Part shown: positions 42,664 through 50,418 of the stretch, piece after piece
Numbering within the stretch: position 1 is the stretch's first letter
Layout: each line of letters starts with the position of its first letter
Assembly: GCA_944380545.1 (NCBI GenBank)
Contig: CALWHV010000006.1
Span: forward strand, 1 to 64,000
Length of the DNA stretch: 64,000 nucleotides
Direction of reading: 5' to 3'
Source: an uncultured Eubacterium sp.
GTDB lineage: Bacteria > Bacillota > Clostridia > Oscillospirales > Acutalibacteraceae
The notes under the pieces: generated by a model
The model's database searches: none
What the model was told of the DNA's origin: nothing
What the model saw: only the letters and a program-made list of their open reading frames with translations
Translations under genes and position numbers: made by a program

Positions 42664-43221
42664 TTATGCGCGCTCCATATATTCGCAGGTTCTGGTATCC
42701 ACGCGGATCTTATCGCCCTCGTTGATAAAGAGAGGCACGCGGATCTCTGCGCCCGTTTCAAGCGTTGCGGGCTTTAAGGTGTTTGTGGCGGTGTTGCCCT
42801 TGAAGCCGGGATCGGTTTTTGTTACCTCAAGAGTTACGAAGGTGGGGGGCTCAACGCCGAACACCTTGCCCTTGTATGAAAGGACGCGGCAGATATCGTT
42901 TTCCTTTACGAATTTGAAGTTTTCGCTGAGATCGCTTTCGGATACGGGAACCATATCAAAGGTTTCCTGATCCATAAAATAATAGATACCGTCGTCATTA
43001 TAAGAATAGACCATATCTTTTCTTTCTATATAAGCGGTGGGGAATTTCTCCGTGGGGTTGAAGGTTCTTTCAACAACGGAGCCCTGGATAACATTTTTGA
43101 TCTTTGCCCTTACGAAAGCAGCGCCCTTGCCCGGCTTAACATGCTGGAACTCAACGATCTGATAGACCTGCCCGTCCATCTCAAAGGTTACGCCGTTTCT
43201 GAAATCGCCTGCTGATACCAT
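42664..43221 (-). CDS. efp: Elongation factor P
   Basis: Relieves ribosome stalling at proline runs by binding between the P and E sites. The 185-residue protein has three domains: N-terminal KOW-like (starts [38 protein letters not shown] in several pieces, with the loop VKPGKGA carrying the lysine at about 32), OB domain II, and C-terminal OB with [25 protein letters not shown] lies upstream. Modification enzymes (EpmA or YmfI-like) are not in the window. It sits between aroQ and the CD1247-type gene. Confidence 0.97.
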   Translation of the reverse strand: MVSAGDFRNGVTFEMDGQVYQIVEFQHVKPGKGAAFVRAKIKNVIQGSVVERTFNPTEKFPTAYIERKDMVYSYNDDGIYYFMDQETFDMVPVSESDLSENFKFVKENDICRVLSYKGKVFGVEPPTFVTLEVTKTDPGFKGNTATNTLKPATLETGAEIRVPLFINEGDKIRVDTRTCEYMERA

Positions 43222-43259
43222 ATATATACCTCCAAATGTTTATTAAATACAGATTTATT

Positions 43260-43697
43260 TTATAATATTTCCAATAATAAATCAATACCCATTTTATAGC
43301 TGTCCTTCCCGTAGCCGCATATCTGCCTGACGCAAACATCGGTGATGACGGACTGCTTTCTGAAATCCTCGCGGGCGTGGATATCGCTCATATGCACCTC
43401 AACAAACGGCAGAAAGCCGTTTACCGCCTCGATAGCGTCGCGTATGGCGTACGAATAATGGGTGTAAGCGCCAGCGTTGATAACAACGCCGTCGTACTCT
43501 TCTCTGCTCTGCTGAATAGCGTCTATAATATCGCCCTCGTGGTTCGACTGGAAAAAGTATGCCTTTGCTCCGCGCGCTTTTGCGTAGATTTTGAGCTCCT
43601 CGTTTATTGCCTTTAAGGTTTCGGAGCCGTAAACATCCTTTTTCCTTATGCCCGTCATATTGAGATTGGGGCCGTTTATCACAAGCAGCTTTTTCAT
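43260..43697 (-). CDS. aroQ: Type II 3-dehydroquinate dehydratase
   Basis: Third step of the shikimate pathway, 3-dehydroquinate to 3-dehydroshikimate; forms dodecamers in the cytosol. The 145-residue protein has NGPNLNMTG (residues 7-15), SNHEGDIIDAIQ, INAGAYTHYSYAIRDAI and EVHMSDIHARE with the catalytic histidine region. ATG at 43697 is preferred over GTG at 43706 because of AAAGG ten bases upstream and the family's MKxLVINGPN start. It leads the aroQ-efp-CD1247 group; no promoter could be fixed. Confidence 0.95.
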   Translation of the reverse strand: MKKLLVINGPNLNMTGIRKKDVYGSETLKAINEELKIYAKARGAKAYFFQSNHEGDIIDAIQQSREEYDGVVINAGAYTHYSYAIRDAIEAVNGFLPFVEVHMSDIHAREDFRKQSVITDVCVRQICGYGKDSYKMGIDLLLEIL

Positions 43698-43775
43698 ATT
43701 GACCACGCCTTTCGGATTTTAAAAGAAGCTTGAGCCGCGCTGTGCAGGCTCGGATTATGCTCTCTTCAAAAAATC

Positions 43776-43800
43776 AAGGGGAACGAAAAGCGCTCCCCTT
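43776..43800 (-). terminator. Terminator after rpsU
   Basis: Stem AAGGGGA / TCCCCTT with an 11-base loop, then GATTTTTTG on the minus strand, 15 bases after the rpsU stop. Confidence 0.7.
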
Positions 43801-43815
43801 TTGAATTTATGTATA

Positions 43816-43992
43816 TTATTTATACTTTCTTTTGCGAGCAGCCTCGCTCTTTTTCTTGCGGGCAACGGAGGGCTTTTCATAATGCTCTCTTTTGCGCACC
43901 TCCTGAATGATACCGTCGCGCGAGGTCTGCCTTTTGAAGCGGCGGATAGCGCTGTCAAGAGATTCGTTGTCCTTTATTCTTACCTGGCTCAC
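43816..43992 (-). CDS. rpsU: 30S ribosomal protein S21
   Basis: Small-subunit protein needed for initiation near the anti-Shine-Dalgarno end of 16S rRNA. The 58-residue product has [19 protein letters not shown] and ends in the basic [12 protein letters not shown] tail. The GTG start at 43992 with GGAGGGA nine bases upstream fits the family length; the open frame continues 23 codons upstream but that part is leader. Monocistronic, with a consensus promoter and its own terminator. Confidence 0.97.
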   Translation of the reverse strand: MSQVRIKDNESLDSAIRRFKRQTSRDGIIQEVRKREHYEKPSVARKKKSEAARKRKYK

Positions 43993-44035
43993 TAAATTCC
44001 CTCCCTCCGACTTGATGTCAGGGGTTGTCACAAAG

Positions 44036-44055
44036 TTTGAACATTCTTTGAACAT
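44036..44055 (-). repeat. 11-bp-spaced direct repeat at the rpsU transcription start
   Basis: ATGTTCAAA occurs twice (44047-44055 and 44036-44044 on the minus strand), separated by two bases, so with one helical turn between copies. It covers roughly +1 to +20 of the predicted rpsU transcript. Confidence 0.55.
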
Positions 44056-44063
44056 CCGCAAAA

Positions 44064-44092
44064 ATTATAATCAAATCAAGCAGAATTGTCAA
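44064..44092 (-). promoter_or_regulatory. Consensus sigma-A promoter of rpsU
   Basis: TTGACA (44087-44092), 17 bases, TATAAT (44064-44069) on the minus strand: a perfect match, as expected for a ribosomal protein gene. The leader is about 65 bases. Confidence 0.88.
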
Positions 44093-44153
44093 GCATTTTA
44101 ATAAATAATGTAAAAAAAGAAGTTTTAAACGGCTGCACGAGCGAAAAAGCGCA

Positions 44154-44663
44154 TCATTTTGTTGTGGAGCCGAAGCCGCCGTCACGAACGGCGCTGGCGG
44201 AATCGTCAACAGTTATGCCGAACTGCACAAAGATGCCCTGGGCAAAGCCCTCGCCCTTTTTAACGGAGACGGTATGAGCGCCGTCAAAAGCCTCGCAGGA
44301 GAGCTTGACCATAATATGCCCCTCGTTTGACGAGCCGTAATAATCCTCGTCTATTATGCCGACGGTGTTGTCCAGCCTGACGCGGTGCTTGAAGCCGAGG
44401 CCGGAGCGCGGAAATATCTGAAGCACCCAGCCGGGCTGCATCTTTGCCCTTATGCCCGTGGGGATCAGCACGCTCTCGCCTGCGCAAAGCTCGATATCGG
44501 CCGGCGCATAAAAATCATAGCCCGCGCTGCCGGCAGTTGCCCTTTGAGGCAGCTTAATGGCGTTATACGCCTCCTGCGCACCGCCGCATTGCGGCATATT
44601 CTTTTCAAAATCCTTTTTAAACTGCTCAAAGCTTACCTTTTGAAATTCTGCTATTCTCTGCAT
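44154..44663 (-). CDS. dut: dUTP diphosphatase (trimeric type)
   Basis: Hydrolyses dUTP to dUMP, keeping uracil out of DNA and feeding dTMP synthesis. The 169-residue protein has an N-terminal extension of about 38 residues before the usual start. The five motifs read: AGSAGYDFYAP (1), FPRSGLGFKH (2), VGIIDEDYYG (3), a weak QGIFVQFG (4) and the C-terminal GFGSTTK (5). Motif 3 carries the catalytic aspartate. The extension is charged and helical, of unknown role. Confidence 0.92.
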   Translation of the reverse strand: MQRIAEFQKVSFEQFKKDFEKNMPQCGGAQEAYNAIKLPQRATAGSAGYDFYAPADIELCAGESVLIPTGIRAKMQPGWVLQIFPRSGLGFKHRVRLDNTVGIIDEDYYGSSNEGHIMVKLSCEAFDGAHTVSVKKGEGFAQGIFVQFGITVDDSASAVRDGGFGSTTK

Positions 44664-44688
44664 AAAACTACCTCTCGAATTTTTTTAT

Positions 44689-44717
44689 ATTTTAACATTA
44701 AAAGGCAGATTTTTCAA
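44689..44717 (-). promoter_or_regulatory. Promoter of dut
   Basis: TTGAAA (44712-44717), 17 bases, TAAAAT (44689-44694) preceded by TGT (extended -10), immediately after the MATE transporter stop codon. Confidence 0.72.
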
Positions 44718-44720
44718 TAT

Positions 44721-46064
44721 TTAAACGCTGACGAGCCTTTCGCGCCGTTTTTTTGAGATAAACGGCAGCGCAAAAAGCAGCGCCTTGAAGACATTATCCG
44801 CCACCATACAGTACCACACGGCGTTTAAGCCGAGTCCCCAGACGCGCACGCAAAGGAAGGTAAAGAATATGCGCACGAGCCACATTCCGGCGCTCTCTGC
44901 AAAAAAGGCGTATTTTGTGCGGCCGAGGCCGTAAAAAATGCCCTCCAGAATTATCATAAGGCCGAAGAACGGCTCTGAAAACGCCACTATCCTGAGCATC
45001 TGAGCGCCGAGCGAAACCACCCTTTCACTGGGTGTGAAAACGCCCATAAGAAGCTCTGCGCCGAAATAGAGAAGCGCCCCGCTGAGCGCCATTACGCCGA
45101 GAGTGAGCGCAACGCTAAGGCGGCTGACATCCTTTATGCGCTTCGTGTTTCTCTCTCCCCTTGCGTTGCCGACAAGCGTTGAGGCGGCGGAGCGCAGCCC
45201 GTAGCCCGGAACATAAAAGATAGTTTCCGCGGTGACGGCGATGGAATGGGCGGCAAAAACGGCTGTGCCCATTGAGGAGACGAGGCTTGCAAAAACCACA
45301 TAGCCGAGGCAGGAGGTGACGCCTGTGCCGAGAACGGGCAGACCGACGCTTACATACTCGCGCACGATTTTCCCGTCCGGTCGCAGGCGACGCAACCGCC
45401 ACTGAAGATCCCCGTTTTTGCGGCACGCGGCAAGCATAAGGCAGCCGGACGCCGTGTAGGACAGCGCGGTTGCGATCGCAGCGCCGTTCACGCCGAGCGA
45501 GAGCACATATATAAGTATATAATTCATTATTATATTCAGCGCGTTTGAGGCGGCGCTTATCAGCATCGGCGTTTTAGTGTTTCTGACCGCGCGGAGCGCA
45601 TAGCCCATAACCGTTGACAGCGAACGGAACACGAGCGGCAGGCTGATGATAAAAAAATAAGACGACGCCTGAGGACAGACAGCCTGCTCTGCGCCCATCC
45701 ACACGGGGATGAACGGCGAAAGAGCGAGCGAGACCGCCGTGAGGACCGCGCCCGACGCCGCTGCAAGCAGAGACGCCTGGCGGGCAAGCCTTTTGACGAG
45801 CGCGCCGTCGCCCGCGCCGTATGCCTTTGAGATAAGCACAAGCGCAGCCGTACCCACGGCGGTGGGCACGCTGTTTATAAGCCAGGTTACATTTGTGGTT
45901 ATGCTGACGGACGCCGTTGCCTGCTCGCCCAGATTGCCGACCATAGCGGTATCTACATATTGAAGCAGTGTTGAAAGTATCTGCTCTGCTATTGTGGGAA
46001 GAGATAGGAGCAGCAGCATTTTAAAAAGCTGCGCCCTCTCTTTTTTAACAGCGTTGTTTTTCAT
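44721..46064 (-). CDS. MATE family efflux transporter
   Basis: Cation-coupled multidrug/toxin extrusion family protein of 447 residues with 12 predicted membrane helices. Family features are LLSLPTIAEQILSTLLQYVDTAMVGNLG in helix 1, and the two-fold repeat with ISAASNALNIIMNYILIYVLSLGVNGAAIATALSY (here in pieces) and LGYVVFASLVSSMGTAVFAAHSIA. The substrate is unknown. It starts 19 bases after the DUF3737 gene, so is co-transcribed with it. Confidence 0.92.
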   Translation of the reverse strand: MKNNAVKKERAQLFKMLLLLSLPTIAEQILSTLLQYVDTAMVGNLGEQATASVSITTNVTWLINSVPTAVGTAALVLISKAYGAGDGALVKRLARQASLLAAASGAVLTAVSLALSPFIPVWMGAEQAVCPQASSYFFIISLPLVFRSLSTVMGYALRAVRNTKTPMLISAASNALNIIMNYILIYVLSLGVNGAAIATALSYTASGCLMLAACRKNGDLQWRLRRLRPDGKIVREYVSVGLPVLGTGVTSCLGYVVFASLVSSMGTAVFAAHSIAVTAETIFYVPGYGLRSAASTLVGNARGERNTKRIKDVSRLSVALTLGVMALSGALLYFGAELLMGVFTPSERVVSLGAQMLRIVAFSEPFFGLMIILEGIFYGLGRTKYAFFAESAGMWLVRIFFTFLCVRVWGLGLNAVWYCMVADNVFKALLFALPFISKKRRERLVSV

Positions 46065-46083
46065 AGCTCACCTGAAACGGACA

Positions 46084-46926
46084 TTATTCCCCGCCCGTGA
46101 TATTTATCCGCGCCTTTGCGGCGGGGTCGTCTATTATCAGCTCGCCTGCCGAGGGGACGGATATGGTGCCGGAATACGGATTTTTTATGCTTATAACGGG
46201 CGTGGTGATAACGGCGTTTACATCCGATTTTTCAAACGCAAGGTCACAATCCGTCATCTCGCAGTCTATAAGAGTAAGCCCCTGACAGTAGCAAAACGGC
46301 TGCGTGCCGCTTATTTTGCAGTTTATAAGCGTTAGATCCTTTGAATACCACGCAAGGTATTCGCCGTTTATAACGCTGTTTTTTACCGTTACGCCGCTTG
46401 AGTGCCAAAAGGCGTCCTTTGTGTTGAGGCGGCAATCCTCCAAAACGGCGTTTTCAACATACTGAAAGGAATATTTGCCGGAAAAATCAACTTTTTTAAG
46501 GCTCAGCTGCGACGCGCGCAGCATAAAATACTGCGACACGGCACGGCAGTCCTCCATAGCCACATTTTTTGAGGACCAGCCGAATTCCGGCGAATCTATA
46601 TCGCAGCCGCGCATCGTGACATCCCTGCATTCGCGCAGCGCCTTTATGCCGTGAAGCCTTGTGGAAATTATCCTTATATCGCTTGAATACCAGAGGGCGG
46701 CGCGGCAAAGCTGAGTCAGCTCGCAGTTTTCTATCTTTAAATCATTATCGTGCCAAAACGGATAGCGAAGATTGCAAAGCGTGTCGTAAACCTCTATATG
46801 GCTGCTTTCCTTGAGCGCGCTTTCGCCGTCCGCCGGACCGTCGAACCGGCAGCCTTTGAGCACGACGCCGCTGCTGCCGTAAAGCGCTCTTTCCTCGTCA
46901 AAGCTTTTGTTTATGTATGTTTTCAT
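46084..46926 (-). CDS. DUF3737 family protein (right-handed beta-helix)
   Basis: A 280-residue cytosolic protein made of short repeats of about 20 residues, each with a pattern like V.LEDC.F....A (for example DIRIISTRLHG, DVTMRGCDID, NVAMEDCRAV, GVTVKNSVIN, GLTLIDCEMTD), predicting a right-handed beta-helix as in DUF3737. Conserved aromatic pairs FWHDNDL, LWYSSDI, FWHSSGV and AWYSKDL recur at one position per turn. Function is unknown. ATG at 46926 (GGGAG eight bases upstream) is chosen over the ATGs at 46941 and 46944. First gene before the MATE transporter. Confidence 0.85.
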   Translation of the reverse strand: MKTYINKSFDEERALYGSSGVVLKGCRFDGPADGESALKESSHIEVYDTLCNLRYPFWHDNDLKIENCELTQLCRAALWYSSDIRIISTRLHGIKALRECRDVTMRGCDIDSPEFGWSSKNVAMEDCRAVSQYFMLRASQLSLKKVDFSGKYSFQYVENAVLEDCRLNTKDAFWHSSGVTVKNSVINGEYLAWYSKDLTLINCKISGTQPFCYCQGLTLIDCEMTDCDLAFEKSDVNAVITTPVISIKNPYSGTISVPSAGELIIDDPAAKARINITGGE

Positions 46927-46954
46927 ATCAAGCTCTCCCATCATATAATATACG

Positions 46955-46982
46955 GCGCGGCGGTTACGGTAATGCGCCGCGC
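46955..46982 (-). other. GC-rich hairpin in the DUF3737 leader
   Basis: An 8-bp stem GCGCGGCG / CGCCGCGC with a 12-base loop, between promoter and start codon. It has no T-run, so it is more likely a leader structure than a terminator. Confidence 0.45.
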
Positions 46983-47003
46983 GGGGTCATATTTTGCACA
47001 TAT

Positions 47004-47032
47004 AATCTATCACGGAGGCAGTGATATATCAA
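47004..47032 (-). promoter_or_regulatory. Promoter of the DUF3737-MATE operon
   Basis: TTGATA (47027-47032), 17 bases, TAGATT (47004-47009) preceded by TGA. The -10 box is weak (4/6), partly compensated by the extended element. Confidence 0.5.
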
Positions 47033-47078
47033 ATACTTATTAAGAATAACGCATCATAGCTTTTTGCTATATCAAGCA

Positions 47079-47103
47079 AAAACGGCGCGTGAAGCGCCGT
47101 TTT
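47079..47103 (-). terminator. Terminator of the aspS-gatCAB operon
   Basis: A perfect 10-bp stem AAAACGGCGC / GCGCCGTTTT with a 5-base loop, then a further T and GCTTGAT on the minus strand, 24 bases after the gatB stop. Confidence 0.8.
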
Positions 47104-47127
47104 ATGCGTTTATCTTTTGTATCGGGA

Positions 47128-48561
47128 TCAGCCCAAAAGCTCCTTGAGAAGCCTTGTTACCTCGGCTGCGGGAGCCTTGCCGCGAAGCGCGCGCATACAC
47201 TGACCGATAAGGAAGTTGAACGACTGCGCCTTGCCGCCCCTGTATTCATCCACCGCCTTTTGGTTTGCGGCGATGACCTCCTCAACAACCGCCTTTATCA
47301 TACCGGTATCGGAGACGGTTTCCATATTGTGCTGCTTAATATATTCGGCGGGGTCCACATTCTGCTCAAACACGGCCTTGAACACCTTTTTGGCAGAATC
47401 GCGGCTTATCTTGTTTGCCGAGAGCATATTGATTATCGTGCCGAGAGAATCCGGCTCAAAGCTCATATCCTCCGGCAGGGTCTGTGAATCGTTGAGCAGC
47501 TTCATAAGCTCGCCCATAATCCAGTTTGCGCTGTTTTTCGGGTCGTTCGTAAGCTGCACAGTGCGCTCGAAAAGGCGCACGAAATAAACGCTGGAACAGA
47601 TCATATTCGTGTCGTACTCCGAAAGGCCGAGCTCGTTCATATAGCGCTCGCGCTTAGCGTCCGGCAGCTCGGGAAGCGAGCGCCTTACGGAATCGACATA
47701 TTCCTCGGTGAGCCTTATCGGCGGGATATCGGGGTCGGGGAAATACTTATAATCCTGGGCGTCCTCCTTGCTGCGCATTGCGTGCGACTCGCCCTTTGCG
47801 TCATCCCATCTTCTTGTTTCCTGAACCACCTTGCCGCCGTCCTCTATGATCGCCTGCTGGCGCTGCGCCTCCGCCTCTATCGCGTTGCGGATAGCCTTGA
47901 AGGAGTTGATGTTTTTCATCTCCGTTCTGGTGCCGAGTTTATCGGAGCCCTTTTCCATAACGGAAACATTTACATCGGCGCGAAGCGAGCCCTCCTGCAT
48001 CTTGCAGTCGGAAACGCCGCAGAACTGAAGGATATCGCGCAGCTTTTCAACATACTGCACGGCCTCCTCCGCGCTGGCGATATCCGGCTCGGAAACGATC
48101 TCTAAAAGCGGCACGCCGCAGCGGTTGAAATTGACCATCGTGCAGTCGTTCCACTCGTCGTGAACGAGCTTGCCGGCGTCCTCCTCCATATGGATCTCGT
48201 GGATCCTGACCTTTTTCTTGCCGCCGTTAATGCTGTCGTCTATCTCGATATATCCGTTGCGGCATATGGGAAGATAGAGCTGGCTTATCTGGTAAGCCTT
48301 GGGAAGATCGGGGTAAAAGTAATTCTTTCTGTCAAATTTATTATACATCGTTATCTCGCAGTTTGTTGCAAGACCGGTGCGAACGGCAAATTCAAGCACC
48401 TTTTTGTTCAGCACGGGCAGCGTGCCGGGCATACCGGAGCAGATCTCGCACACATGGGTGTTCGGCTCGCCTCCGAATTGTGTTGAGCAGGAGCAGAAAA
48501 TCTTTGTTTTCGTGGCAAGCTCCGTATGCACCTCAAGCCCGCAGACTGTTGAAAATTCCAT
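47128..48561 (-). CDS. gatB: Asp-tRNA(Asn)/Glu-tRNA(Gln) amidotransferase subunit B
   Basis: Phosphorylates misacylated Glu-tRNA(Gln) or Asp-tRNA(Asn) and transfers ammonia from GatA. The 477-residue protein has the cradle domain with GLEVHTELATKTKIFCSCS and metal-binding cysteines, CEICSGMPGTLPVLN, NRCGVPLLEIVSEPD and EMKNINSFKAI, and a C-terminal helical/YqeY tail (GQCMRALRGKAPAAEVTRLL). It lies 12 bases after gatA; last gene of the operon. Confidence 0.96.
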   Translation of the reverse strand: MEFSTVCGLEVHTELATKTKIFCSCSTQFGGEPNTHVCEICSGMPGTLPVLNKKVLEFAVRTGLATNCEITMYNKFDRKNYFYPDLPKAYQISQLYLPICRNGYIEIDDSINGGKKKVRIHEIHMEEDAGKLVHDEWNDCTMVNFNRCGVPLLEIVSEPDIASAEEAVQYVEKLRDILQFCGVSDCKMQEGSLRADVNVSVMEKGSDKLGTRTEMKNINSFKAIRNAIEAEAQRQQAIIEDGGKVVQETRRWDDAKGESHAMRSKEDAQDYKYFPDPDIPPIRLTEEYVDSVRRSLPELPDAKRERYMNELGLSEYDTNMICSSVYFVRLFERTVQLTNDPKNSANWIMGELMKLLNDSQTLPEDMSFEPDSLGTIINMLSANKISRDSAKKVFKAVFEQNVDPAEYIKQHNMETVSDTGMIKAVVEEVIAANQKAVDEYRGGKAQSFNFLIGQCMRALRGKAPAAEVTRLLKELLG

Positions 48562-48573
48562 ACAGAGACCTCC

Positions 48574-50040
48574 TTAAACACCTGCCGGTTTTTTAAGATG
48601 AAAATCGGTTGCGCGCTGATATGCGCAGCCGGCGGAAAGCGCCGTTCTCTCCTCAAACGGCTTTGCGATGAGCTGCATACCTATCGGCATACCGCCCTTA
48701 TCAAAGCCGCAGGGCAGAGCAAGAGCCGGCAGACCGGCAATATTTATCATAACAGTATATATATCGCCGAGATACATAGCGAGCGGGTCGCTGAGACCCT
48801 CGCCCATCCTGAGCGCCGTTGTGGGGGCTACGGGGCCGAGAAGAAGATCGTACTTTTTGAAAGCCTCTTCAAAATCACGGACGATAAGACCCTTTGCCTT
48901 GAGCGCCTTGTTATAGTAAGCGTCAAAATAGCCGCTTGACAGCACGAAGTTGCCGAGCATTATGCGCTTTTTGACCTCAATGCCGAAGCCCTCCGAGCGC
49001 GATTTGAAATACACCTCGCGCAGATTGTGGGCGTCCGGCGACTTATAGCCGTATTTGATGCCGTCAAATCTTGAAAGATTTGAGCACGCCTCCGCGCAGG
49101 CGATGATGTAATAGGTGGGGATGGCGTATTTTACCATCGGCATCGGGAACTCCTCAACCTCTGCGCCGAGCGCCTTGAGGGTCTGAGCCGCCTGCATAAC
49201 TGCCGACGCCACCTCTTCGTTTATGCCCTTGCCGAAATAATCGGAGGGGATGCCTACCCTTTTGCCCTTGAGGCTCTCGCACGACGCAACCTCGTCAAAC
49301 GAGAACGGGGCGGGGTCTGCCGAGGTGCCGTCCTTTTCATCCCTGCCGCTTATAACGGAAAATACCGCCGCGCACTCCTGCGCGGTTTTGGCGATAGGAC
49401 CTATCTGGTCGAGCGAGGAGGCGTAGGCTATCAGCCCGTATCGTGACACGGAGCCGTAGGTGGGCTTAAGGCCGGTAACGCCGCAGAAGGAGCAGGGCTG
49501 GCGTATTGAGCCGCCCGTGTCCGAGCCGAGGGCTATAACGCTTTCCCTTGCCGCAACGGCGGCTGCTGCGCCGCCCGACGAGCCTCCGGGCACCTTTTGG
49601 GTATCCCACGGATTTTTAGTGGCTCCGTAATACGAGGTTTCCGTTGTGGAGCCCATTGCAAATTCATCCATATTGACCTTGCCGCAGGCGACCATTCCGG
49701 CGGCGGCAAGCTTTTTGACTACCGTGGCGTCATACGGCGGCTTGAAATTATGAAGCATTTTTGAGCCGCACGAGGTTATCTGACCCTTTGTGCAGATATT
49801 ATCCTTTATCGCCACGGGAACGCCGGCAAGCGGAGACGCCGCGCTGCCGGAATCTATCAGTTTTTGCGCCTCGGCAGCGTTTTTGAGCGCCGCCTCCTTA
49901 TCAAATGAGGTGTAGCAGTTATAAACGCCGTCCTTTTTCTCTATCTCGCGGGCGATGCTGTTTACCGCCTCTTCGCAGGACAGCTCTCTGTTTTTGATCA
50001 TACGCGCAGTTTCGAGCGCGCTAATATTGCAGATATCCAT
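48574..50040 (-). CDS. gatA: Asp-tRNA(Asn)/Glu-tRNA(Gln) amidotransferase subunit A
   Basis: Glutaminase/amidase subunit that releases ammonia for GatB. The 488-residue amidase-signature protein has the Ser-cisSer-Lys triad: lysine in PVAIKDNI (about residue 78), and serines in GGSSGGAAAAVAAR and GSDTGGSIRQP (about 150-180). It is 12 bases behind gatC and 12 bases before gatB. Confidence 0.96.
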   Translation of the reverse strand: MDICNISALETARMIKNRELSCEEAVNSIAREIEKKDGVYNCYTSFDKEAALKNAAEAQKLIDSGSAASPLAGVPVAIKDNICTKGQITSCGSKMLHNFKPPYDATVVKKLAAAGMVACGKVNMDEFAMGSTTETSYYGATKNPWDTQKVPGGSSGGAAAAVAARESVIALGSDTGGSIRQPCSFCGVTGLKPTYGSVSRYGLIAYASSLDQIGPIAKTAQECAAVFSVISGRDEKDGTSADPAPFSFDEVASCESLKGKRVGIPSDYFGKGINEEVASAVMQAAQTLKALGAEVEEFPMPMVKYAIPTYYIIACAEACSNLSRFDGIKYGYKSPDAHNLREVYFKSRSEGFGIEVKKRIMLGNFVLSSGYFDAYYNKALKAKGLIVRDFEEAFKKYDLLLGPVAPTTALRMGEGLSDPLAMYLGDIYTVMINIAGLPALALPCGFDKGGMPIGMQLIAKPFEERTALSAGCAYQRATDFHLKKPAGV

Positions 50041-50052
50041 AAAAAGCGCCTC

Positions 50053-50343
50053 CTATTCCGTTACGGTCTTCGGCACAACGAAGGCGCCGTCGCTGCTTTC
50101 GGGAGCGTTTGCCGTTATCTCCTGCGGGGTCATCGAGGACTTGACCTCATCCTCGCGCAGAACATTCGTTATGGGAAAGGAATGGCTCATAGCCTCTATT
50201 CCCTCGGTGTCAAGCTCGTTTAGCATATCGATATAAGTGAGGATATCCTGAAGCTGGGCGCCCACCTTTTTTTCCTCTTCCTCGGTGAGCGTTATGCGCG
50301 CGAGCGATTCAAGATATTTTATCAGCTCCGGTGTAATCTGCAT
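50053..50343 (-). CDS. gatC: Asp-tRNA(Asn)/Glu-tRNA(Gln) amidotransferase subunit C
   Basis: Small stabilising subunit that wraps the GatA-GatB interface. The 96-residue protein begins MQITPELIKYLESLARITL and ends in the REDEV...ITANAPES...FVVPKTV region typical of GatC. ATG at 50343 (GGAGA seven bases upstream) gives the family length; an upstream in-frame start at 50370 would add nine residues. It follows aspS by 75 bases containing a hairpin. Confidence 0.95.
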   Translation of the reverse strand: MQITPELIKYLESLARITLTEEEEKKVGAQLQDILTYIDMLNELDTEGIEAMSHSFPITNVLREDEVKSSMTPQEITANAPESSDGAFVVPKTVTE

Positions 50344-50383
50344 AAAACATTCTCCATCAGTTAAATTCATAAAAGCAAACGCA

Positions 50384-50407
50384 GGCGGGGGCGCAATGCC
50401 ACCCGCC
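50384..50407 (-). other. Intercistronic hairpin between aspS and gatC
   Basis: Stem GGCGGG / CCCGCC with an inner GC/GC pair, in the 75-base gap. There is no T-run, so it is more likely an RNA-processing or stability element than a terminator. Confidence 0.45.
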
Positions 50408-50418
50408 GCGGGTAAGTA

